A stretch of DNA of 5,035 nucleotides from NCBI GenBank assembly GCA_050330055.1, contig JBHJOF010000175.1, positions 1 to 5,035 on the forward strand. Direction: 5' to 3'. Origin of the DNA: JBHJOF01 sp050330055. Its GTDB lineage: Bacteria > Pseudomonadota > Alphaproteobacteria > Kiloniellales > JAKSDN01. Positions 1 through 4,947 of the stretch are shown piece after piece. The number at the start of each line of letters is the position of its first letter. Within the stretch, counting starts at the first letter, position 1. The notes beneath the pieces are model-generated. The model saw only the letters and a program-made list of their open reading frames with translations, was not told the DNA's origin and did no database searches. The position numbers and the translations under genes are program-made.

Positions 1-217
1 GCGAAGCGCCGAAAGGGGACAGAGGAAAAGCAAGTCTCTGTCCTGCCGCTATGGCCGCTATGCCAGATGCAACAAGACCCTACAGCAGGTTGAAGCCGCT
101 TAAACCGGACAGCAGTGGCGAAGGCCGACCATGACGGCGTGGGATATTCGATACCCAAGATCCCTCGAACAGCGCGCAACAGGCAGGAGCCTGCACCGAA
201 GCAGCACTCACCGGGCC
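1..217. other. Non-coding left edge, no gene supported
   Basis: This stretch follows the stop of the hydrolase gene. The three plus-strand frames are open from the window edge only to about positions 93, 103 and 133, and none of their short translations is recognisable. The minus strand has no useful start: the one ATG, at 132, reaches a stop after ten codons. A weak GC hairpin (GCAGG/CCTGC, 183-194) has no T tail. A gene tail ending on the plus strand from outside the window cannot be excluded. Confidence 0.5.
17..43. repeat. Short inverted repeat (8-bp arms) near the left edge
   Basis: The arms GGACAGAG (17-24) and CTCTGTCC (36-43) are perfect reverse complements around an 11-nt loop. The element lies outside any gene, about 175 bp beyond the stop of the hydrolase gene. 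It has no T-run on either side, so it is not a clear terminator. The GGGGACAG...CTGTCC layout resembles interspersed palindromic repeats of many proteobacterial genomes, but that is an impression. A copy search would settle it. Confidence 0.45.
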
Positions 218-1156
218 TCACTTCAGATGCCGCTCCAGGAAGGCGCGGATTTCAGCAACCGCATCATCGGCCGCCGCCGGATCATGGCGCAGGGTGCGGC
301 CGACGTACTGCCGATCAAGTCCCGGGAAGTCGAATACGTGATGAGCACCTGGGTAGACCTTGAAGAGCAACTCCCGGCCCTGCTCGACCTTGGCCAGGTG
401 CGCTTGGCAGTACGCCGCCGAGACCCATTCGTCGGCATCGCCGATCAGGACCAGGAGCGGCGCGTCGAAGCGCTCGAACTCGTGGCAGTTGGGATAGAGC
501 GCCAGGCTGGCGGCGAAGCGGCCCGCAGCGGGCGACTTGTCGCGCGGCGAGGCGGTATACATCGCGGTGGTGCCGCCTTCCGACATGCCGAGAACCGCGA
601 TGGCCGCGGGCGCCACGAAGGGCTGGGCCGCTAGGTAGGCCAGCGCCCCCAAGGCGTCGAGCGCGCGCGGAAAGGCGCCGACGTAGCGCCGGCTCGCGCC
701 CTTCTCCGTCGCGCCGATGCCGGTGTTGTGGCGATAGAGGCCGCGCGGCGTCATGGAATCCACGTTGAGCACGACGTAGCCCCAGGACCGCAGTCGCTCC
801 GCCCAGAGGTCGTCCCACTCCCAGATGCCGTAGGAGCCGTGCAGCAGGACCACTGCCGGGAAGGGGCCCTCGCCATCCGGGCGATAGAGACGGCCCAGCG
901 CCGTCCGGGGCTTCGGATCGGGCAGCGTGAGTCCCTTTTCCTCCGCCACCCGCTGCCTGAAGGGGCTGGGCGGCGGCGGAGCAGCCGACGGAAAGAACAC
1001 GACCTCGGGGACGTAGTCCTCGAACTCGGGGCTGACCTGCAGGCTATCCGGCGGAGGCGGCGGGCCTTGGGCGGCGACGGGCTGCACCGGAGCCAGCCAG
1101 GTCCAGAGACAGACCACAGCCACGCATTCCATCAACGTCGAGAACCGCCACCGCAA
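218..1156 (-). CDS. Exported dienelactone hydrolase family alpha/beta hydrolase
   Basis: Predicted secreted or periplasmic alpha/beta hydrolase of the dienelactone hydrolase (DLH) type; its substrate cannot be read from the sequence. With the start used here (312 aa) there is an Arg-containing N-terminus, a hydrophobic stretch and a VAA|Q signal-peptidase-like site near residue 29. Proline runs follow at about 32-36 and 60-63, then the hydrolase fold: LLHGSYG (oxyanion region, about 104-110), nucleophile elbow GMSEGG with Ser192, acid GDADEW with Asp242, and AHHVFD with His273. The triad is therefore complete, with Ser in place of the Cys of classical DLH. Start choice: TTG at 1156 has GGGGAG 8 nt upstream and gives a good signal peptide. 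The ATG at 1201 has no ribosome binding site, and the ATG at 1132 gives a signal peptide without positive charge. The gene lies downstream of the PuuD-like gene on the same strand, but a terminator separates them. No cognate pathway genes are nearby. Confidence 0.88.
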   Translation of the reverse strand: MRWRFSTLMECVAVVCLWTWLAPVQPVAAQGPPPPPDSLQVSPEFEDYVPEVVFFPSAAPPPPSPFRQRVAEEKGLTLPDPKPRTALGRLYRPDGEGPFPAVVLLHGSYGIWEWDDLWAERLRSWGYVVLNVDSMTPRGLYRHNTGIGATEKGASRRYVGAFPRALDALGALAYLAAQPFVAPAAIAVLGMSEGGTTAMYTASPRDKSPAAGRFAASLALYPNCHEFERFDAPLLVLIGDADEWVSAAYCQAHLAKVEQGRELLFKVYPGAHHVFDFPGLDRQYVGRTLRHDPAAADDAVAEIRAFLERHLK

Positions 1157-1164
1157 GTCTGCCA

Positions 1165-1170
1165 CTCCCC
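1165..1170 (-). promoter_or_regulatory. Candidate ribosome binding site for the hydrolase (decides start)
   Basis: On the minus strand GGGGAG lies 8 nt before a TTG codon (1156-1154), in frame with the hydrolase. The upstream in-frame ATG at 1201 has no purine-rich box in front of it. The downstream ATG at 1132 has only GGCGG, 12 nt away. This favours TTG initiation, but it is an inference from spacing and signal-peptide quality. Confidence 0.4.
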
Positions 1171-1211
1171 ATCCAGTCGCTCGCCGGCCGATCGCAGCCA
1201 TTGTGGAGCAC

Positions 1212-1248
1212 AGGGCCAGAAAGCGAAACGGGGCCTTTCGGCCCCGTT
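1212..1248 (-). terminator. Rho-independent terminator after the PuuD-like gene
   Basis: A perfect 9-bp stem, AACGGGGCC/GGCCCCGTT (1227-1248), starts 28 nt beyond the stop of the membrane-protein gene. Read on the minus strand, the loop is GAAA, a stable GNRA tetraloop closed by C-G. The 3' side continues into TTTCGCTTTCT, a T-rich but interrupted tail. The stem is strong and lies between two co-directional genes, so the hydrolase is probably not a simple operon partner of the membrane protein. Confidence 0.72.
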
Positions 1249-1276
1249 CCGGCTCGCGACGTCGCGTCTTCGCTGC

Positions 1277-1882
1277 TCAGGAGAAGCCGCCGTTCTGCAT
1301 CGCCACCATGCTGTAGAGCATGGGGATCGAGAGCAGGGTGTTGGTGCGCGAGAACAGCATGGCGGTACGGGCCGCCTTGGCCTTGGTGTCGGCGTCCACC
1401 TCGACGATACCCAGCGCCTTCTTCTGGTTCGGCCAGATGACGAACCAGACGTTGAACCACATGATGGTGCCGAGCCACATGCCGATGCCGATCGGCGTGC
1501 TGGCGCCGCGATCGGTGAGGCCGATCAGGATGGCGTCGAGCAGGTAGCCGTTCATCGCCGCCAGGATCAGGCCGGTGATGATGGTCGCCATGGCGCCCCA
1601 GCGGAACCACCAGAGGGCGGCCGGCGCGATCACCTTGCCGATCGCCGGCTTCTGCTCATCGGGGATCTTCGGCATGTTGGGGATCTGGACGAAGTTGAAG
1701 TACCACAGCAGGCCGATCCACATGACGCCGCTCAGCACGTGCAGCCAGCGGAAGAAGAACGCGAACCAAGCGTGACCGAACGACGGGAAGCTCACGAAGA
1801 TGCCCATCAGCACGATGATGATGATCAGCAGGACGATGCCTGCAATGACGGTTTTCTGAAGGTCTTGCAGAATGGCTGCCAT
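1277..1882 (-). CDS. PuuD-like (urate oxidase N-terminal type) integral membrane protein, no cytochrome domain
   Basis: Inner-membrane protein of 201 aa. It resembles the membrane domain of urate hydroxylase PuuD (Pfam Urate_ox_N), recognised from the RWLHVLSGVMWIGLLWYFNF segment (about 45-64) and the following PAALWWFRWGAMATIITGL segment (about 87-105). Hydrophobic stretches suggest about five membrane passes: 11-33, 39-64, 87-111, 131-150 and 180-197. His37 and His48 are the only histidines; His48 in the RWLH motif is a candidate cofactor ligand. Full PuuD proteins are much longer and carry a C-terminal cytochrome c domain. This protein ends after the membrane part and has no CxxCH, so it cannot be the complete enzyme. 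No purine-catabolism genes are adjacent, so a urate role is unsupported. The ATG at 1882 is chosen because GGGAGGGG lies 7 nt upstream; the reading frame stays open upstream, but that extension is hydrophilic and Arg/Pro-rich. A terminator follows the stop. Confidence 0.88.
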   Translation of the reverse strand: MAAILQDLQKTVIAGIVLLIIIIVLMGIFVSFPSFGHAWFAFFFRWLHVLSGVMWIGLLWYFNFVQIPNMPKIPDEQKPAIGKVIAPAALWWFRWGAMATIITGLILAAMNGYLLDAILIGLTDRGASTPIGIGMWLGTIMWFNVWFVIWPNQKKALGIVEVDADTKAKAARTAMLFSRTNTLLSIPMLYSMVAMQNGGFS

Positions 1883-1889
1883 GCTTCGA

Positions 1890-1897
1890 CCCCTCCC
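1890..1897 (-). promoter_or_regulatory. Strong ribosome binding site of the PuuD-like gene
   Basis: On the minus strand GGGAGGGG lies 7 nt before the ATG at 1882-1880. It fixes the start of the membrane protein at the MAAILQD N-terminus and rejects the 43-residue longer in-frame version starting at 2011. Confidence 0.75.
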
Positions 1898-2029
1898 AGG
1901 CCAGAGACCCAATCGCGGGCGCCCAGCCGGCCCCGCCGTTTCGCACCGCCTCGGCGGCCACGCTCGACATTGCTTGGATGCGTCGTTCGACGGCTGACAA
2001 TGGCGCGACACGCCGGGCGAATTGGCTTG

Positions 2030-2058
2030 ACCTTATGCCTTCGCCGCGCGCTTGCCAA
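2030..2058 (-). promoter_or_regulatory. Weak candidate promoter for the PuuD-like gene
   Basis: On the minus strand TTGGCA (2058-2053, one mismatch to the -35 consensus) is followed after exactly 17 nt by TAAGGT (2035-2030, a poor -10 with three matches). It lies about 150 nt upstream of the start codon within the 261-bp spacer. The -35 box and spacing are good, but the -10 is not, so this is only a candidate. Confidence 0.22.
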
Positions 2059-2105
2059 GTGTCTGGTAACGCTAGCAGGTATCACCGCAGCGGCGTTCGG
2101 ATGAG

Positions 2106-2134
2106 GGGCCTGGAGCAGGCCTTTCGGCAGGCCC
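2106..2134 (-). terminator. Possible weak terminator or hairpin after the EEP gene
   Basis: Just beyond the EEP stop, GGGCCTG (2106-2112) pairs with CAGGCCC (2128-2134). An alternative inner hairpin, GGCCTG-GAG-CAGGCC, spans 2107-2121. The two folds are mutually exclusive. There is no T-run on the minus-strand exit side, so intrinsic termination is doubtful. Confidence 0.3.
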
Positions 2135-2143
2135 AATGCCCAA

Positions 2144-3124
2144 TCAGCGGCCGGCCAGGCAGGAGTCGAGCTGATGGTCCTCGATCCAGGTGTCGATCTG
2201 CACCCAAAGCGGCAGGTGGTCGGACATCTGGTAGGTATGCTTGTCGCCCTGCCAGAGGTCCGGGTCATCGGGAAACAGCGGCTTGATGTCGCCCTGGTAG
2301 AAGTCGAGCACGCCGCCGTTGTTGGTGAAGCGCTCGGCATGGGTCGGATAGTGCAGGATCTGGTCGTAGGTCGCAGTACGCGACAGATTGGTGGTCGCCT
2401 GCTTCTCCTCGATGTTCTCCAGCCCGCGCGGCAGCCGCAGGCCCTTGCCGTTATTCGTGATGATCTTGTAGCTCTCGCTGCGGCGGCTGGGGATGTTCAT
2501 GTCGCCGACCACGATGATGTCCTTGTCGACGGCAAACTTGTGCTTGCGGCGCTTGTCGACCCAGTCGGCAAGACCCTTCAGCGCGACCAGGCGGTCCTTT
2601 TCGCCGCCGGCCCAGCGGATGTGCACCGCCAGGACCACGAAATCGAAATTGCCGGCGCGGAACGAGGCCATGTAGGGCGAGCGCCACCAGGTGTAGGCAG
2701 GCAGATACTCGCCGGATTTCTTGTCTTTTCTGCGCGGCGGGCCCGCCTCCGCGGCCAGCCCGGTAAAGCGCACCATGCGCTTGTCGAAGACGTAGGCGAT
2801 ACGCTCCTGGTTGCCGGCAGGGTCCGTATCGAAGTCGGAGAAGACCATGTCCCAGTACGGCCCCATGATGTACATCGCCCGCAGGAGATCCTCGAGGTTG
2901 CTGCGCACCTCGGTGATCGCGATCAGGTCGAACTGGCTGAGAATCTCCGCGATATAATGGATCGCCCTCGCCTTGCGCTTCTTGCGGCCGAACTCGCGGA
3001 TGTTCCAGGTCGCGAAGTTCAAGGTTTCATCGAGCTTGGAGGGCGGTATCTTGGCGGCCTCGATGCGCTTGCGAAGCTCGATCAGGCTTTTGGCCAGGCT
3101 GACGCTGACTGATCCATGACGCAT
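2144..3124 (-). CDS. Endonuclease/exonuclease/phosphatase (EEP) superfamily protein
   Basis: Probable cytoplasmic metal-dependent phosphodiesterase, 326 aa, of the fold shared by DNase I, exonuclease III and inositol polyphosphate phosphatases. All core motifs are visible in order: ATWNIREFG (Asn41), IAITEVR (metal-binding Glu72), RIAYVFDK (about 108-115), LAVHIRW (His168), VVGDMNIP (Asp208 and Asn210) and MSDHLPLW (Asp302-His303). The enzyme therefore looks catalytically complete. No signal peptide or membrane segment is seen; the first 35 residues are a charged, probably helical extension before the fold. Length is close to typical for bacterial stand-alone EEP proteins. The substrate (DNA, RNA, phospholipid or phosphoinositide) cannot be decided from these motifs. 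ATG at 3124 is supported by AAGGGGG 6 nt upstream. The gene is divergent from the SQS/PSY-family gene across 152 bp, and no DNA-repair partner is adjacent. Confidence 0.9.
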   Translation of the reverse strand: MRHGSVSVSLAKSLIELRKRIEAAKIPPSKLDETLNFATWNIREFGRKKRKARAIHYIAEILSQFDLIAITEVRSNLEDLLRAMYIMGPYWDMVFSDFDTDPAGNQERIAYVFDKRMVRFTGLAAEAGPPRRKDKKSGEYLPAYTWWRSPYMASFRAGNFDFVVLAVHIRWAGGEKDRLVALKGLADWVDKRRKHKFAVDKDIIVVGDMNIPSRRSESYKIITNNGKGLRLPRGLENIEEKQATTNLSRTATYDQILHYPTHAERFTNNGGVLDFYQGDIKPLFPDDPDLWQGDKHTYQMSDHLPLWVQIDTWIEDHQLDSCLAGR

Positions 3125-3276
3125 CTTCGGCCCCCTTCAGGCGCGAGGAAGGACAGGTGCGGATGGCAGGCTGGGAATGGCCCCCGACGGACATGAGCAT
3201 AAGCCAAGGCCATGCTGTTGGCACCTGAAGGTTGTAGTCGTGGCTGTGCAAAGATAGGCGGCGGCTTAAATCCACG
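3125..3276. promoter_or_regulatory. Divergent promoter region between EEP and SQS/PSY-family genes
   Basis: The 152-bp spacer lies between two head-to-head genes and must hold the 5' control elements of both unless they are transcribed from farther away. I see no convincing -35/-10 pair on either strand. CCTTCAGG (3134-3141) is repeated in inverted form as CCTGAAGG (3224-3231), which may be chance. For the plus-strand gene the only Shine-Dalgarno-like box, AGGCGG (3256-3261), is 15 nt from the ATG, so ribosome recruitment there looks weak or leaderless. Confidence 0.4.
3131..3137 (-). promoter_or_regulatory. Ribosome binding site of the EEP gene
   Basis: On the minus strand AAGGGGG lies 6 nt before the ATG at 3124-3122, a normal Shine-Dalgarno spacing. 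This supports the MRHGSVSVS start. Confidence 0.6.
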
Positions 3277-4134
3277 ATGATCGGCCCTTCCGACCGAGAG
3301 CTGTCCTACTGCGCGCGCGAGCTGCGCCGGCGCGACCACGACCGCTTCCTGACCGGGCTCTTTGCGCCGGCCGATCGGCGCGAGGATCTCTATGCTCTCT
3401 ATGCCTTCAACCTGGAGGTCGCCCGCGTTGCCGAGACGGTGAGCGAACCGATGCTCGGCCGCATTCGCCTGCAGTGGTGGCGCGAGGCGATCGACGAGCT
3501 CTATGCCGGGCGGCTGCGGCGCCATCAGGTGATCGAGCCGCTGGCTGCCGCCGTCGAGCGCCATGACCTGGACCGCGATCGCTTCGAGCGCCTGCTCGAG
3601 GCCCGCGAGTTCGACCTCGACGGCGAGGCGCCGGCGAGCCTCGAGGCCTTGGAGGGCTACGTCGAAGCCACCTCGTCGGATCTGATCGTGCTCGCCTTGG
3701 AAGTGCTGGGTGCCGGCGATGAACCGGCGGCACTGGAGGCCGGGCGCCTGGTCGGGCTAGCCTGGGCGCTGACCGGCCTGGCCCGCGCGGTGCCCTTTCA
3801 CGCCGCCCAGAAGCGCTGTTATCTGCCCGCCGACCTCTGTCGCGAGGCGGGCCTGGAGCTGGGCGATCTCTTCGAGCGACGCGGCTCGCCCGCGCTCTGC
3901 CGAGTGGTGGAGCGGCTGGTAGCGCGGGCGGAGCAGCATCTGGCGGCGGCCCGGCGCCTGCGCCGGCGGGTGCCGCGGGACGCGCTGGCGGCGCTGCTGC
4001 CGGCCCGGCTGGCCGACGGTTATCTCGCGGCGCTGCGGCGCGCCGGCTGCGATCCCTTTCGCCTGCCGGCGCAGGCCGGCCGCGGCGGTCGGCCCTGGCG
4101 CCTGTTGCTCTCCTCCACATTGGGCCACTATTGA
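3277..4134 (+). CDS. Squalene/phytoene synthase-fold protein, NDUFAF6-like, catalytic Asp motifs lost
   Basis: Protein of 285 aa, all-alpha SQS/PSY fold, closer to the mitochondrial complex I assembly factor NDUFAF6 than to true prenyl synthases. As I recall the human protein, the shared blocks are YCARELRRRD (11-20), ALYAFNLEVARV..TVSEP (40-58), LGRIRLQWWRE (60-70) and RAVPFHAAQKRCYLP (170-184). In active synthases the first block carries DDxxD and the second DxxxD. Here those positions read Ala49, Arg50 and Glu53, then Ala171 and His175, with flanking Arg170, Arg180 and YLP kept at the same spacing. Prenyl diphosphate condensation is therefore unlikely; an assembly or scaffold role at the inner membrane is inferred. 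No signal peptide or clear membrane segment is seen. ATG at 3277 lies just before the conserved region but has no close Shine-Dalgarno. No carotenoid, hopanoid or nuo genes are in the window. The likely database name is squalene/phytoene synthase family protein. Confidence 0.9.
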   Translation: MIGPSDRELSYCARELRRRDHDRFLTGLFAPADRREDLYALYAFNLEVARVAETVSEPMLGRIRLQWWREAIDELYAGRLRRHQVIEPLAAAVERHDLDRDRFERLLEAREFDLDGEAPASLEALEGYVEATSSDLIVLALEVLGAGDEPAALEAGRLVGLAWALTGLARAVPFHAAQKRCYLPADLCREAGLELGDLFERRGSPALCRVVERLVARAEQHLAAARRLRRRVPRDALAALLPARLADGYLAALRRAGCDPFRLPAQAGRGGRPWRLLLSSTLGHY

Positions 4135-4195
4135 GCCGGACGGCGCTGCCGAAAGTGACGCCCGGGCCTTGCGTGCCGCGTTCGGCGCATAACAT

Positions 4196-4214
4196 CTAAT
4201 GATCATACCATTAG
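4196..4214. promoter_or_regulatory. Inverted repeat upstream of sodC, possible operator
   Basis: CTAATG (4196-4201) and CATTAG (4209-4214) form a perfect 6-bp inverted repeat around a 7-nt AT-rich spacer, in an AT-rich island within GC-rich DNA. It lies where the -35 region would be for the TACAAT box at 4221. This suits a dimeric regulator or an activator-dependent promoter. It is not a recognisable SoxR or Fur box, and no cognate regulator gene is nearby. Confidence 0.4.
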
Positions 4215-4220
4215 CGTGAG

Positions 4221-4226
4221 TACAAT
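4221..4226 (+). promoter_or_regulatory. Candidate -10 box of sodC
   Basis: TACAAT matches the -10 consensus at five of six positions and lies 39 nt before the sodC ATG, leaving a leader of about 30 nt. No good -35 is present 16-18 nt upstream; the inverted repeat occupies that position instead. Confidence 0.4.
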
Positions 4227-4252
4227 CGAGCGGACAGGGATCCACCAGCAAC

Positions 4253-4260
4253 AGGGAGGA
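4253..4260 (+). promoter_or_regulatory. Strong ribosome binding site of sodC
   Basis: AGGGAGGA ends 4 nt before the ATG at 4265, with the GGAGG core 5 nt away. It fixes the start at MHKLLTAG, which begins a good signal peptide. Confidence 0.8.
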
Positions 4261-4264
4261 ATCA

Positions 4265-4813
4265 ATGCACAAGCTTCTCACTGCGGGCGTAGCCGGCTTC
4301 CTGGCGGGCATTGCATCCCTCGCAGCGCAGGCCGACGAGGTGACGATCGAGATACACAAGATCAGCAAGGACGGCGTCGGCCCGTCGATCGGCTCGGTCA
4401 AGGCGATGGACAGCGATAACGGCCTGGTGCTGCAGCTCGATCTCGCGGCCGAGCTGACGCCCGGGCCGCACGGCTTCCACGTGCACCAGAACGGCAGCTG
4501 CGATGCGGCCGAGCAGGACGGTGTCATGGTGGCCGGCCTGGCGGCCGGCGGCCACTTCGACCCGCACGGCAGCGGCAAGCACCTGGGCCCGAGCGGCGAA
4601 GGCCACCTGGGCGACCTGCCGGTGCTCTACGTCGAAGCCGACGGCAACAACCCCAAGCCGGTCAAGCATTCGCTGGTCGCGCCGCGCCTCACGGTCGGCG
4701 ACATCCGGGGGCTCTCGCTGATGATCCACGACGGCGGCGACAACTTCCGCGACGAGCCGAAGCCGCTCGGCGGCGGCGGCGCCCGCATCGCCTGTGGGGT
4801 TATTCCGGAGTAG
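4265..4813 (+). CDS. sodC: Periplasmic Cu,Zn superoxide dismutase SodC
   Basis: Converts superoxide to hydrogen peroxide and oxygen in the periplasm. The 182-aa precursor has a Sec signal peptide (Lys3, hydrophobic 4-20, cleavage likely after AQA at residue 23), leaving about 159 mature residues, usual for bacterial SodC. All metal ligands are visible: copper His72 and His74 in GFHVHQNG, bridging His97 in GGHFDPHG, and His155 in MIHDGGDN; zinc His106, His114 and Asp117 in the KHLGPSGEGHLGD block. Cys79 and Cys177 can form the family disulfide, and Arg174 in GGARIACG is the active-site arginine. Nothing is missing or truncated. The gene has its own strong ribosome binding site and an AT-rich upstream region, 130 bp after the NDUFAF6-like gene, so separate transcription is likely. 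Its regulation is unknown; an inverted repeat overlaps the expected -35 position. A hairpin at 4891 lies about 80 bp downstream and may help end transcription. Confidence 0.97.
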   Translation: MHKLLTAGVAGFLAGIASLAAQADEVTIEIHKISKDGVGPSIGSVKAMDSDNGLVLQLDLAAELTPGPHGFHVHQNGSCDAAEQDGVMVAGLAAGGHFDPHGSGKHLGPSGEGHLGDLPVLYVEADGNNPKPVKHSLVAPRLTVGDIRGLSLMIHDGGDNFRDEPKPLGGGGARIACGVIPE

Positions 4814-4890
4814 GCGTCTCGCAACAGTCCAGTCTGTGCAGCGCGGCATGAGTGCTTTCAAGGCGACCGCAAGGGGACGCTGTCATTGCC

Positions 4891-4910
4891 GCCCACGCTG
4901 ACGCGTGGGC
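4891..4910. repeat. Perfect 8-bp hairpin downstream of sodC
   Basis: GCCCACGC (4891-4898) and GCGTGGGC (4903-4910) are perfect reverse complements around the loop TGAC. The stem is strong, but no T-run follows on either strand, so it is a hairpin of uncertain role. It could be a weak transcript end for sodC or the first module of the palindromic cluster to its right. Confidence 0.55.
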
Positions 4911-4947
4911 CCGTTGCACCCTCACCCTCCCACGCGCTTGCGCGCGC

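Larger units (their letters stand above)
1883..2143. other. Intergenic spacer between EEP and PuuD-like genes
   Basis: This 261-bp GC-rich stretch separates two minus-strand genes. It holds the ribosome binding site and a possible promoter for the membrane protein, and GGCCTG-type hairpins just beyond the EEP stop. Open frames crossing it on both strands have Arg/Pro/Ala-rich translations with no family resemblance, as expected for GC-rich shadow frames. No gene is called. Confidence 0.55.

Noticed and set aside
1..133. Possible tail of a gene entering from the left edge
   Set aside because: All three plus frames are open from the edge for 30-44 codons, which is too short to judge, and none is recognisable.
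131..634. Plus-strand open frame of 167 codons at the left
   Set aside because: It overlaps the C-terminal half of the hydrolase, including its catalytic Asp and His, and shows no family resemblance.
1277..1882. Calling this gene puuD
   Set aside because: There is no cytochrome c domain, the length is about half that of the full enzyme, and no purine genes are nearby.
728..2104. Long plus-strand open frame of 458 codons
   Set aside because: It runs antisense through both the hydrolase and the PuuD-like gene. Its translation is Arg/His/Asp/Pro-rich with no family resemblance, while the opposite strand encodes two recognisable proteins with motifs and ribosome binding sites. It is a GC-rich shadow frame.
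2174..3112. Plus-strand open frame of 312 codons opposite the EEP gene
   Set aside because: It covers the EEP gene on the other strand and has no motifs; EEP catalytic residues are all conserved on the minus strand.
3134..3231. CCTTCAGG ... CCTGAAGG inverted repeat in the divergent spacer as an operator
   Set aside because: The arms are 82 nt apart, and an 8-bp match in a 150-bp spacer is fairly likely by chance. One arm also overlaps the EEP ribosome binding site.
3277..4134. Calling this gene crtB or hpnC/hpnD (phytoene or presqualene synthase)
   Set aside because: The aspartate-rich motifs needed for prenyl diphosphate and magnesium binding are replaced, and no carotenoid or hopanoid gene is adjacent.
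3407..4195. Minus-strand open frames opposite the SQS/PSY-family gene, including one continuing over sodC (3757-4578)
   Set aside because: The translations are Arg/Pro/Ala-rich and lack domain signals, whereas the plus-strand genes have clear family matches.
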